Shown here: positions 17,730-27,110 of the stretch, in pieces
Position numbering within the stretch: position 1 is the first letter of the stretch
Layout of the letters: each line of letters opens with the position of its first letter
NCBI RefSeq assembly: GCF_000485595.1
Contig: NW_014577138.1
Location: 255,100 to 283,929 of the forward strand
DNA from: Priapulus caudatus
Lineage: Eukaryota > Priapulida > Priapulimorpha > Priapulimorphida > Priapulidae
Length of the DNA stretch: 28,830 nucleotides
Direction of reading: 5' to 3'
Position numbers and translations under genes: made by a program
Notes under the pieces: generated by a model
Databases searched by the model: none
What the model saw: only the letters and a program-made list of their open reading frames with translations
Told to the model about the DNA's origin: nothing

Positions 17730-18994
17730 CCTCCTAACCACGCTTCCATTCGGGTACTGCACCATGTACGATCGTGGCTCGTCGCACACCTACATTATGG
17801 TCGCTGGTTCCCACTGTGACTTCCTTGGCTCTTTAACCATGACTTTCATGCCTGGTAACAGACCTGGCAGTTCTGCTCCGGCATGTGTGTCGTATCTCTC
17901 TCTGCTCGCTTGTTTCTTTGCTAACAGCCTCTCGAATACTAGTGTGTCAGTCACTGTAGTGTCATTCTTAACAGGAAGGTTGGAGCGAACCTTTCTGTTG
18001 TATAAGATTTCGGCAGGGCTCGGCAAGCCTGCATCGAGAGGTGTTGTGCGCAGGCACAATAACGCTAGCTTTGGGTTCGTGCCGCTCTGCTTCACTTTCT
18101 TCAGGACATGTTTGACAATGCCGACCATTCTCACAATGACGCCATTGCTTTGAGCGTATCGGGGGCTGCTTGTGATGTGCTAAAACTCCCAGTTCATTGC
18201 AAAATTAAGGAACTTGGCACAGCTGTGCTGCGGCCCATTGTCCGTGATGAGCCGTTTCTGAACGCCGTGCACCGAGAAGAGGTCCTTACAGAATTTGATG
18301 ACCTCTGTGCTTGTCTGCATGGTCAAACCTCGGACGAACGGCATCTTGCTGAACTGGTTAGTGACGAGAGCGTACATGTGTCCGTCGAGTTCGAACAGGT
18401 CACTCGACAGTGTGTCCCAGGGCTGGGATGGCATGTCGTGCGGCTGCATGGGCTCTGACTGTTTTGCAGTCACGTGAGGCAGTCATTGCACGACTTCTCG
18501 ATGTCCGACATGTTTAGCCAGTACACAGACTCTTTGGCGCGTAGCTGTGACTTGGTGATGCCTTGGTGTCCTGCATGTATGCGTTCCAGGAATTCTGGCT
18601 GCATCGAGGCTGGAATTATGATCCTGTTGACTGTGTATAGGACTCCATCCTCGACTGAGATGTAATCTCTCATCGACCAGTAACTACGTATTAGTTTCAG
18701 CATCAGCCTTGCTTCCGCTGGCCATCCAATCATCACCTGTTCTCTCAGAGCCGAGAGCCCAGCGTCGCTCGTTGTGGCTTCATGTGGCTTGCTTAGCTGA
18801 TTATTCGTAATCTGAACGAGGTGAATTGTGCGTTCTAGCTCAATCTCGGGGCCTTGTGACGGACATATCCTTGACAGGTAGTCAGCATACATCACTTTGG
18901 GGCCTGGTCTCCACGTTATCGTGACAACATATGGCTGGATACGTAGTAGCATCCTCTGTAGCCTCTGTAGTGCTTCACTGAGCTGCGTTTTCAT
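17730..18994 (-). pseudogene. Gypsy element B, RNase H end and integrase (broken)
   Basis: The minus strand reads from 18994 downward. Trp-Arg-Pro-Gly-Pro-Lys and Ala-Asp-Tyr-Leu-Ser-Arg close RNase H. The integrase has the HHCC region with His-Ala-Gly-His-Gln-Gly, Cys-Asn-Asp-Cys (about 18475-18560), the first Asp in Ser-Asp-Leu-Phe-Glu-Leu, and the second in Thr-Asp-Asn-Gly-Pro (about 18225). A TAG near 18178 interrupts the core. At the third catalytic position (about 18140-18150), where Asn-Gly-x-x-Glu-Arg is expected, the Glu codon reads Val. A second stop lies near 17796. The frame then runs to Val-Val-Arg-Arg at 17730, where element A is inserted; the tail is at 10588-10837. Confidence 0.88.
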
Positions 18995-19440
18995 CTGTAT
19001 GTTCTCCAGCGGCTTGTGATCGCTGTACAGGTTAGTGGCTTTCCGTATACGTATGTATGGAACCCTTCCAAACCATACACAACTGCGAGGAGCTCACGTT
19101 CTATGTTTGCATATCGCGTTTCCGCTGCACCAGAGCTTTCGAGGCAAACGCTATGGGCTTCTTGTCTTGTATCAGCGCTGCTCCTAGTCCGACGGAAGAC
19201 GCATCTACTTCGACCTCCACAGGCTTTTGTGGGTTGAAAAACCTCAGCTTCAGGTCTTCGTGCACTGCGTCTTTGAGGGTGACGAATGCCGCTTGCTGCT
19301 CTGCGTCCCATATCCTTGAGGAGCTGCCGCAACACATCAGTCTTCTCGGATAGGTGAGGAATGAACGGTGGTAAATGCTGCACAACTCCAGGAAACTTTG
19401 CAAATCCTTGACGTTTTCTGGGGTGGGCGCCTCTGTATTT
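18995..19440 (-). pseudogene. Gypsy element B, RT end and RNase H fragment
   Basis: Sequence from about 19430 downward starts in the RT thumb/connection region (Phe-Ile-Pro-His-Leu-Ser-Glu-Lys, frame-shifted). It passes into RNase H with Trp-Asp-Ala-Glu-Gln-Gln-Ala-Ala-Phe, Val-Asp-Ala-Ser-Ser-Val-Gly-Leu-Gly-Ala-Ala-Leu and Ile-Glu-Arg-Glu-Leu-Leu-Ala-Val-Val-Tyr. At least two frame changes occur (near 19320 and 19120). The RT fingers and palm are absent between this part and the protease/RT linker upstream. Confidence 0.85.
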
Positions 19441-20515
19441 CATCACATTTCTTGGGATCTTGAATACCCTTGAAGCACTTTGGATACAACCGCTGAAGCA
19501 TATCGCGGTCTGGGATGGGAGGGGTTGGTGCGGGTTTAGTATGGACAGGGTCGTGGGGGGAAGTCGGCAGGCTTTCACAATTTGTCGCAGAAATGTTGTT
19601 GCTTTCCACAACCTGAATGATGCCTAACTTCTCTGTGGCCCCACATGAGAGAATTTCAGGGCCTTCTGTGTCGCACACAGAACCTCGAATCGTGCCATTT
19701 AGAGGTTTCAAACTGTATAGGAATATCAATAACTCCCATCTGTGAAATGCTGTACTGTTCACGGCAGTCAGCCTCACTTTGCTGCTTCTTAAGACTGATT
19801 TACGGTCGTCAACCTTGGGAAACATCTGCTTCAGACATCGCAATGGAAGAATGTTCCCATTTGCACCTGTGTCCGCTTTCACCGTGAGGGTGACCTTCCC
19901 TCGGACACCAGGTGGCCTCACATTCAGCTTCGCCATAATCGACTGTCTCTCGTTTGCGTCAATGTCTCCAACTACGATTACTTCGCCACAGTTGAGTGAC
20001 GTCGCGCCTTGATAGGAGTTGATCGCGTCTACATTCCGGCCTCTGCTGCTCGAGCGGGGTCGTTGCAACGGATTTCCCTGCTGCTTCGTGGCGGACGTCT
20101 TGTGGTGTTTTCCATCCTTTCGCATACAAACGACTGCAAAGTGGTTCGCCTTTCCACATTTGCTGCACTGTTTCCCATACGCTGGGCATTTTTTGGTCAC
20201 GTGCTTGATCCCACAGTATCTGCATTTATCGTGGTGTCGTGATGGGTGTTGAATGGCGTCCACTTTAACACCTGCGCTGAAGGAGGAGGAGTTTTGCATC
20301 GTCGATTGGTAGTGCTGTGCAGACTTGACGGCATCCTCCAACTTCAAGTCGTTTCCCTTGGCGATAAGGGTTTTGCGCTGGAATGTGGGTCATTTCGTCG
20401 CGAATTGAATTGTCCGTGAATTCGCACGATTGTGCCTTGGCTTTCTGGCGACAGATAAAGCTTTCTATCACTTCGCCCTCTCTCTGCATGAGGGAGGAGA
20501 GCTCGAGTTATTATT
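19441..20515 (-). pseudogene. Gypsy element B, gag C-terminus and protease
   Basis: Gag sequence begins near 20515 with Arg-Glu-Gly-Glu-Val-Ile-Glu-Ser-Phe and Ser-Cys-Glu-Phe (frame 20265-20489), then shifts into the frame opening at 20347. That frame carries a double zinc knuckle at residues 42-74 (Cys-Arg-Tyr-Cys-Gly, His, Cys-Pro-Ala, Cys-Ser-Lys-Cys-Gly, His-Phe, Cys; about 20126-20224) and the protease site Ala-Asp-Thr-Gly-Ala-Asn at residues 158-163. It ends around Leu-Tyr-Pro-Lys-Cys-Phe-Lys-Gly, the RT entry. The gag N-terminus, PBS and 5' LTR are missing; the sequence passes abruptly into AT-rich repeats at about 20516. Confidence 0.88.
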
Positions 20516-21110
20516 GGAATTTTATTATAATTATTATTTGGAATTCTATAGATTGGAAGATACATAAATTGATTGTTAAATGAGCTCTTTGATTGTAAAC
20601 GTTTATATATGTTTTGAAAGTTGTATGATTAATTTGTAATTTAAGCTATACATTTGTCGTTTGTTACGTAATAATTCTGAAACCAACAGTAATAAATAAA
20701 TTTCAAACTTAGTGAACTGATTTGTTATTCTGTAAATTAATTTAAAACATAATTGTTAGGGTGATGAAGCAAGATTTGAACATTTGTGAGTTTATGTAAC
20801 ATGTTCTCAATTAAATTGCAAGTTAGTAAATTGGTTTGTTGTTTTGAAAATAAATTGTACATTTAGAAAATGAATTTTTACAATCATGTGAAGGAATTTG
20901 TATATCAGGCAATTATTTTGGATAGTTGTGAATTAATTTGCAAGTTAATAAATTGATTTGTTATTCTGTTAATTGATTTTAAATTTTGAATTTAAATTTC
21001 TCGAACAATATAAAGTAATTTGTATTTTTATTAATTAATTTGAAATATTTAAAATTGATTTAAAATTGTGTATTTGAAATGTTTGAAAATGATTTTTGAA
21101 GGGGATGGCT
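20516..21110. repeat. AT-rich degenerate tandem repeat
   Basis: Very AT-rich sequence with recurring modules such as AAATTGATTTGTTATTCTGT (about 20720 and 20948, with a variant at 20827), GCAAGTTAGTAAATTGG or GCAAGTTAATAAATTG (20818 and 20940), and TTAAAATTGTG-like runs. The spacing is near 115-125 bases. No coding is seen. Confidence 0.55.
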
Positions 21111-21441
21111 TCCATAATAAACACTGAACACGTAACATTTCTTTTACTCGGCGTATAAACATGCTTAATTAGTAGAAGTGCATTATCCCAATTCGAGTTG
21201 AATATGAATTTACAAAAGAACAAGTTTAATAGGGTTAATGTTAATGGATCAAGTGAATATTTCGTCCAATGAATAATACTTATTTACAGTGCCAGTGCGG
21301 TTGGTTTAGAATCTAGCAAATAGAAACACAAGAAGTATATTTTGACAATGAAAATGTAGGATGAAGCCTTGAAGGTTGACTGCTATGCTGATGCTGGCTG
21401 CCTTGCTGATGCTGAGGCTGATGCTGTCATGCTGATATACT
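21111..21441. other. Unannotated AT-rich stretch with a CTGATG repeat
   Basis: No gene is supported. 21379-21435 carries about six irregular repeats of TGCTGATGCTG. Confidence 0.5.
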
Positions 21442-21598
21442 AGTCTAAACTAGGTGGATAATGTATACACTAGCTGGGAAATTTCTCCTACAAGTCTAAA
21501 CTAGCTGGATAATGTATAAACTAGCTGGGAAATTTCTGCTACCAGTCTAAACTAGCTGTGAAATTTCTCCTATCATCCTAAACTAGCTGGGAAATGTA
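21442..21598 (+). repeat. 51-bp tandem repeat, about three copies
   Basis: Units starting AGTCTAAACTAG begin at 21442, 21493 and 21544, an exact 51-base period. Each carries CTAGCTGGGAAATTTCTCC near its end. The third copy lacks the central GATAATGTATAAACTAGCTG part, and a partial fourth begins at about 21574. Confidence 0.85.
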
Positions 21599-21953
21599 GA
21601 GCGATATATAGAATTAGCCTATGACGATACCATGCGTATATTTTTGGTAATTAATTCAACTATTCGTCCTTCAATAAACTCAAAATTCACAGAAACCATA
21701 GCGAAGACATGTGTTTATATGTATCTAGAATTTTAGAAATGTAACTCGGATCGTTCGCGAGATATTAGAGGTGGGGCGTGTGAAACATCTCACGAGTTAG
21801 CCGGCGAGGCGAGCTCACCGATCTCCAGGAGGGTGAACTTATCCCACGAGCCGAGCTCACCGATCTACAGACGCATCAACTCGCCCAAATGTGGGGGCGA
21901 GTTTGGAGGTGGGCCGAGTTGACCGGACACCAAAACACCTACCTAGATCAATC
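21599..21953. other. Unannotated stretch with a short duplication
   Basis: No gene is supported. CGAGCTCACCGATCTCCAG (about 21808) recurs as CGAGCTCACCGATCTACAG (about 21850), within a GAGTT/CTCGCC-rich block at 21770-21935 that may be the edge of another repeat. Confidence 0.45.
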
Positions 21954-21955
21954 TA

Positions 21956-22484
21956 ACCCAACAGGAGTAGGGTTACAACGACAACACCGTTTTTGCGTGG
22001 AGCCGTCCTGAATGATTCAAAACGGGGGGGGGGGGGTTATGATGTGTTCTTGGGGACTACGTACTTTTATTCATGTTTTATTCTGAACACGAATCTTTTT
22101 ACTCAATCCCGAGCATTACGACCCACCACAATAACGTCTCTGAAGCATTTATATACTGTTTCAAAAGATCGATGGGAGGAGCGGCGATTTATCCAACCGC
22201 TATTTCTGTTGACCTGTGATGCAAGCTTTTCCAATGCGCATAGCGCTCGGCTAACTTTGGGCAACAGAAATGGCGGTTGGATAAATCGCCGCTCTTCACA
22301 TCGATCTTTTGAAACCGTATATAAACGCTTCAGAGCCGTTATTGTAGTGGGGTGTAATGCTCTGGATTGAGTAAGTACGTAGTCCCCAAGAACACATCAT
22401 AACCCCCCCCCCTCCCGTTTTGAATCACTCGGGGTGGCTCCACACAAAAACGGTGTTGGCGCTGTAACCCTACTCTTGTTGGGT
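21956..22484. mobile_element. Long inverted-repeat (foldback/MITE-like) element 1
   Basis: The arms from ACCCAACAGGAGTAGGGTTA inward to about 22215 and from about 22265 to 22484 are reverse complements over most of their length. Shared landmarks include CAACACCGTTTTTG, a poly-G/poly-C run next to TTATGATGTGTTCTTGGG, ACGTAGTCCCCAAGAAC, and GGTTGGATAAATCGCCGC. A loop of about 50 bases separates them. TA flanks both ends (21954-21955, 22485-22486), as for Tc1/mariner-type insertions. It has no transposase, and the open frame at 21993-22370 only reads through the palindrome. Confidence 0.8.
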
Positions 22485-22497
22485 TACATTATTGTAT

Positions 22498-23285
22498 CAA
22501 GAGCGGATAATACCTAGAGTGTACAACGGAAAAACGGGAAAATAGTGCTATTTCACGACTACATTATTCTACTTTGCCTGCGAGTCTAGAATAATTTCAT
22601 GGTATTGCATTAAAGCAGATTCTTTGCTCTCTAAAACAGACAACCGCTTGTCAATACGATACTCCTAGGCGGAGATATCGGCTCCTAAACCTCCCCTCCC
22701 ACATGCCAAACGCCCCCTCGTATCCACTTCTGCCACCATCCTACACGCGGCTAAGCGTTGAGTCGTGAAAGTTCGGTTATTTCCGTGATAAATTTATGAA
22801 TGGACGGTGCTTCGGTTATCATAGGTGACATTCGGGGGCATCGCCTATGCCCTTATCTTCCATTATCTTTCCTAGCACGGCTAATGCCCGTCATGATGGA
22901 GCCGGCTCCATCAAGTTTTTACAACGCAGCTCAGTTACTCAGTGTAGTAACAGTACCAAATTTGGGCATATGACATCAATTATCAGCGCTCCAAGATGGT
23001 GAGCGGAAACGATAGCCAAAATGCTTACCCGCGTGTAGGATGGTGGCAGAAGTGGATTCGAGGTGGCGTTTGGCATGTGGGAGGGGAGGTTTAGGAGCCG
23101 ATATCTCGCGCCTAGGAGTATCGTATTGACAAAGCTGTTGTCCTTGTTTTAGAGAGCAAAGAATTCTGCTTAATGCAATACCATGAAATTATTCTAGACT
23201 CGCAGGCAAAGTAGAATAATGTAGTCGTGAAATAGCACTATTTTCCCGTTTTTCCGTTGTACACTCTAGGTATTATCCGCTCTTG
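22498..23285. mobile_element. Long inverted-repeat element 2 with 7-bp TSD
   Basis: Terminal CAAGAGCGGATAATACC and its exact complement bound 788 bp. The arms are about 260 bp each (22498-22756 and 23023-23285) with few mismatches, around a spacer of about 266 bp. Direct ATTGTAT occurs at 22491-22497 and 23286-23292. It contains no transposase frame, so it is a non-autonomous foldback-type element; the superfamily is not assigned because 7-bp duplications are not diagnostic. Transcription would give a long double-stranded RNA. Its right edge lies 289 bases from the start codon of the ankyrin-SOCS gene. Confidence 0.85.
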
Positions 23286-23292
23286 ATTGTAT

Positions 23293-23574
23293 CTATAAAA
23301 CACCACGTGCAACCAAGATGTTCTAAGGTCAATCTAAATTGCTTCATTTATACTGGTTCTATGTTTATCAAGTTATCATGTTATGGGTATCATGCTGTAG
23401 AAATTTCAATGTTGTGCAATGAAATTTGATAATTTTATGGAATTTAAGTTATCTGTGTGTATATTGTATTAGCATGTGTGCAAATTCAATTATGTTTTTC
23501 TTTCTTACGTACAACTACATTTTATTTATAATAGGCTATAGGGTAATGACTATTGGCACACCAACTTGATAGCA
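23293..23574 (+). promoter_or_regulatory. Upstream region of the ankyrin-SOCS gene
   Basis: CTATAAAAC (TATAAAA at 23294-23300) lies directly beside the right target duplication of inverted-repeat element 2, about 275 bases before the ATG, and is a TATA-box candidate. A pyrimidine/AT tract ending in TTTATAATAG (about 23524-23533) could instead be a 3' splice acceptor for a 5'-UTR intron. Neither is proven. Confidence 0.3.
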
Positions 23575-25680
23575 ATGGCAGCAGGACACGAAAGTTGGAG
23601 TCTGCGCATTTATAACTATGGCTACACCTGGTATTTAACAGCACGTCAGTACTTTCCCTTGAGGATCCTCATCCCATACAGAGTGTCTAACAGGACACAA
23701 GAGGCAATCGGTGCCCTCTTTCAAGCTGTTAAAAGTGGTGAACAACACACGCGCATTTTGGAGCACATACTCTCAGACAGCGTGCCGGGTGATGACTTAC
23801 TATTTTTCAAGAGTCCACGAGGTTACAACATCCTTCAGGAGGCAGCCATGCACAACAACCTTCCACTTGTCAGGCTACTACTGAACCACAACTGCAATCC
23901 AAATGCCGGGGATTGCAGCCTGCCGCTGTCCGTAGCATGTAAGTCCGGTGTTGTGGACGTAGTCGAGCTGCTACTCGCACATAATGCCCGTATCGACCAG
24001 GTGTACGGCATGTGCTACCCGAATCCACACATGCCTGTTCTAAAGGAGAAAGACATGTTCGGACGTGAGTCAAGACATTATCAGTGCGAGACGAATGCGC
24101 AGCTGCCGATTTATCACGCGATTGAAAGTGACCGCCCAGACGTCATCAGCATGCTGCTTGCGCATGAGGACAACCACTGGCTGAAGTGGCAAGCGCAGAA
24201 ACCTCTGCTGCATCTCGCCTGCGAGATGGGTTCACTAAGCAGTATGAAATTGCTAGCGAAGCGGCGACATGGTGACCTTGACCTTATGCTGGCCGACCGC
24301 TCACCGCTACACCGTGCGATTGAGCATGGCCCGCGCTATGTCAGTGTGCTTGTCGGCCATGGTGCCGACACTGCTGCGATCACGAGCCACAACCAGACGT
24401 CGCTGCACCTTGTCTTCACGAGCACACGCAACTTCTTCAACATCTATCGCACGCTGCACCTGCTGCTCGCACACGGAGCCGCCGAGAACGTGAACCTGAT
24501 GGACAAGGATGGCAACACACCGCTGCACCTACTGCTACAGCTGATCTTCAGCGCTCACAAGGATGACTCTCTTGAAGGTCGCTTTCCCAACTATGAGATT
24601 ACGGCTTCACTTTTCGTGAGCACTCTAATCGACTCAGTGACGCTGCTGCTTGCCAAAGGGGCCAATCCCAATATTCAAGACAATAATGGGTTCACGGCTT
24701 TACATCTTGCCACTACAGAGATTATTTCGGGTCTCCAGCATGTGGACCATCCGATGTGCCCATCAAATTTCGAATGGTGTTCGTATGAAATGCTTTACCA
24801 GGTGTTGAGTACCATATTAACCTCATATCGATACATGAACACTAACTTATTGGATCAGGATGGAATGACACCACTGTTGATTCTGTTTCGGAGTCTAATG
24901 ACAGTAGACTTGCTTGAGCTTGACCAGGAAAGTGGTTTTAGTAGTTGTGTAGAGGTCTTGTGCAAGCATGGCGCAGATGCTAACATTGCACAGAATGGGC
25001 AGTTCACAACACTCAACATTCTGATCTTTGTTGCAAGCGACATCATTCATAACACGACTGTGCCACTGGCTAAGGACCGATCATTCAAATTCATCAATGA
25101 CATGCTAGAACTTCTACTGATGCATGGTCTCGATCCAAACCTGCGCTTCTCAAAGCGCACACAGCATGCACTCCTGTCCTTGATGGACATGGTCCATAAT
25201 GCGCTGACGCCTGACGACCTCGTGTATGTTTACCAACTAACTGCGACACTGCTGCGATTCGGCTCTGATCCAAACATCGACATCTCGACGACAGAGCCAA
25301 TGATATGCCACTCACAGAGCTCAGTGTTTCTGAAGAAGTCTTCGGGACAGGTGTTGTACTACTATGTGCAAATTCTGGCAAGGAATGACCACCTTCTATG
25401 TGGTCACGCGTACCTCAAGCTGCTGTACCTGTACTTCTACGCAATGTCACACAGGGAGCTGTGGAACAGCCTGCGAATATTGAACGCACAGACGGCTCTC
25501 ATTCCGACCAACCAGGAGCTGACGATTGTGCTGCATGAGCTGTCAACAACACCCAGGACCTTAAAGCAGAATGCACGAATTGCCATCTATGAGGCTCTAC
25601 GATATAGGCTGGTACCACGGGTCAGCCAACTCCCTCTACCGACTTTGCTGAAGAACTACCTGCTCAATTTTGAGCACTGA
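23575..25680 (+). CDS. Ankyrin-repeat and SOCS-box protein (ASB-like), single exon
   Basis: This 701-residue uninterrupted frame is the only convincing host gene. The ATG at 23575 (GCAATGG, purine at -3 and G at +4) is chosen; the frame is open three codons further to a TTG. About nine ankyrin repeats occupy roughly residues 82-600. Clear ones are at about 82-111 and 114-144, and around Asp-Gly-Asn-Thr-Pro-Leu-His-Leu-Leu and Asn-Gly-Phe-Thr-Ala-Leu-His-Leu-Ala, with longer inserts between some. The C-terminus (about 657-701) is a SOCS box: Pro-Arg-Thr-Leu, Ala-Ile-Tyr-Glu-Ala-Leu, and Leu-Pro-Leu-Pro with Leu-Lys-Asn-Tyr-Leu-Leu. In the ASB family the ankyrin repeats bind substrate, and the SOCS box recruits Elongin B/C and Cullin-5/Rbx2 for ubiquitination, in cytosol or nucleus. 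The Cul5 box is intact, but the BC-box Cys is Ala. No signal peptide or membrane segment is seen. It is longer than typical ASBs. Confidence 0.92.
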   Translation: MAAGHESWSLRIYNYGYTWYLTARQYFPLRILIPYRVSNRTQEAIGALFQAVKSGEQHTRILEHILSDSVPGDDLLFFKSPRGYNILQEAAMHNNLPLVRLLLNHNCNPNAGDCSLPLSVACKSGVVDVVELLLAHNARIDQVYGMCYPNPHMPVLKEKDMFGRESRHYQCETNAQLPIYHAIESDRPDVISMLLAHEDNHWLKWQAQKPLLHLACEMGSLSSMKLLAKRRHGDLDLMLADRSPLHRAIEHGPRYVSVLVGHGADTAAITSHNQTSLHLVFTSTRNFFNIYRTLHLLLAHGAAENVNLMDKDGNTPLHLLLQLIFSAHKDDSLEGRFPNYEITASLFVSTLIDSVTLLLAKGANPNIQDNNGFTALHLATTEIISGLQHVDHPMCPSNFEWCSYEMLYQVLSTILTSYRYMNTNLLDQDGMTPLLILFRSLMTVDLLELDQESGFSSCVEVLCKHGADANIAQNGQFTTLNILIFVASDIIHNTTVPLAKDRSFKFINDMLELLLMHGLDPNLRFSKRTQHALLSLMDMVHNALTPDDLVYVYQLTATLLRFGSDPNIDISTTEPMICHSQSSVFLKKSSGQVLYYYVQILARNDHLLCGHAYLKLLYLYFYAMSHRELWNSLRILNAQTALIPTNQELTIVLHELSTTPRTLKQNARIAIYEALRYRLVPRVSQLPLPTLLKNYLLNFEH

Positions 25681-27047
25681 GCTGTCATTTGTGAAGGACA
25701 TCATTATTGGCTGTTTTTTCGATTGTATGACGACTATTAACATTTACTTAGATGTATTGTTGAATTATTCAGCAATTTATAGACGTTTTGCTGAACATTC
25801 GGTTTTTCCAATCGTTTTATCCGATTTAAGAATAGCTTTTGCTAGGTGTTGAGCGAAATGTATATATGAATTACAGACAAAGTGGTTTTCGTGTTGTTTG
25901 TTGTGATCGGCAGTAATGATCAATGTAGGCGACAGCGGTAAAGTTTTATCTAGTCGAACCCTAGTGTATGTTACGGTAGATTGTGTTACATTACTGTAGT
26001 AGACGGTTCTTGATATTTCCGTTCATTATAGAGTTAAGAAAAATCATGAAGACGTGTACGCTCTTCTATTAGATACATATGTTCAATGTAAAACTTTTAT
26101 ATGTTTATCGTGTAGCTACGCGTCATTTTAGCATTACTATGATATGTGTTAAAGGTACTTGGTTTTGTGAAACCTTTCGTTAGATTTACAGAGTCAGATT
26201 CGGTTAGCAATTTACAGAAGGAGGCCCACATTGTGAGGAACAGATAATTAAATGCTTTCAGCTTCATCTTCCACTGAACAAAACCGTTATTAGCTCGCTA
26301 AGTTGCTGGCATGATCATTTTATCACTCAGTCGTGCGTTTCCATCTTCTCCCCAGTATACCGTCGGCAATGTGATAATTCTTACAGAAAATTTGCCAACA
26401 GCTAGAGAAGCTCTGATTTTCGCTGTACAATTCTATTTTCGGCATAGCAATTAATTGTATTTTTTTAAATGTCATCTGCGCATAGCTGCAGGTGTTACAT
26501 GGAAGGTATATGGTGGTAAAAAATTGTCCACGTGAGATATACCTGTAGAGACATACAGATTCAGATTGTCATATACCATACAGTCTACACACGTCTGCAT
26601 GTCGGGCCTACAAGAGTTAATCTGACATAAAGTAATATCACGAAACATCGCTACTATAACGTATAGATTCAAGGTATTGTGTGTAATGCGCGGCTTATGA
26701 TCATTACGTATATATAGTCTATAGGAAAATCGTACTCATGCGAATACTCATAAATACTCGCATTAAGCACTCATAGGAGCTCACATTTGCCCTTTTACTG
26801 AGAATGCTATTTTAAGCATTTCAGTGGAATTGCTCCTTCAAGTTTCTGCTTCGGTGTTGGTGGTGTTGAGAAACCGCCACCCTATAAACGCTGCAGCCAT
26901 AGTATCTGGCGTGTTCCGTGCCTAGGTGTGCAACAACTATCTTGTGCAGTATGTAAGAGTAAATTGCTCTCAGAAGTTGGGTTTGAAAGTAGGTTGGTCG
27001 TTGTGTAAGCGATTCAGTTTCTCAATTCCTTTCATACCACCTCACTC
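25681..27047. other. 3' flank of the ankyrin-SOCS gene and intergenic DNA
   Basis: No second gene is supported. The 60-codon frame starting at 25670 overlaps the SOCS end in another frame and shows no motif. No canonical AATAAA was found soon after the stop; ATTAAA at 26247-26252 is the nearest weak poly(A) candidate. The rest is AT-rich, with short open frames (26472-26672 minus, 26926-27180 plus) of no recognisable content. Confidence 0.45.
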
Positions 27048-27110
27048 TATCTCTCTCTCTCTCTCTCTCTCTCGCTCCCTCTATTTCGTTCTCTCTCTCT
27101 CCCTCTCTAG
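27048..27110. repeat. (CT)n microsatellite
   Basis: (TC)n with a few interruptions; it gives a Ser/Leu-rich artefactual frame on the plus strand. Confidence 0.9.

Noticed and set aside
21993-22370. 125-codon open frame
   Set aside because: It reads through a palindromic element, including its poly-G tract; no transposase motif.
21953-22488. TAACCC/GGGTTA strings suggesting telomeric repeats
   Set aside because: Each occurs once or twice as part of the inverted-repeat ends, not in tandem.
23566-23574. TTG start three codons upstream for the ankyrin-SOCS protein
   Set aside because: The ATG at 23575 has a good context (purine at -3, G at +4), and animal nuclear genes rarely start at TTG.
24307-24528. 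Minus-strand and alternative-frame open frames within the ankyrin gene
   Set aside because: They lie wholly inside a well-supported coding sequence and have no motif of their own.
25670-25852. 60-codon frame overlapping the end of the ankyrin gene
   Set aside because: Chance frame in the 3' flank with no conserved feature.
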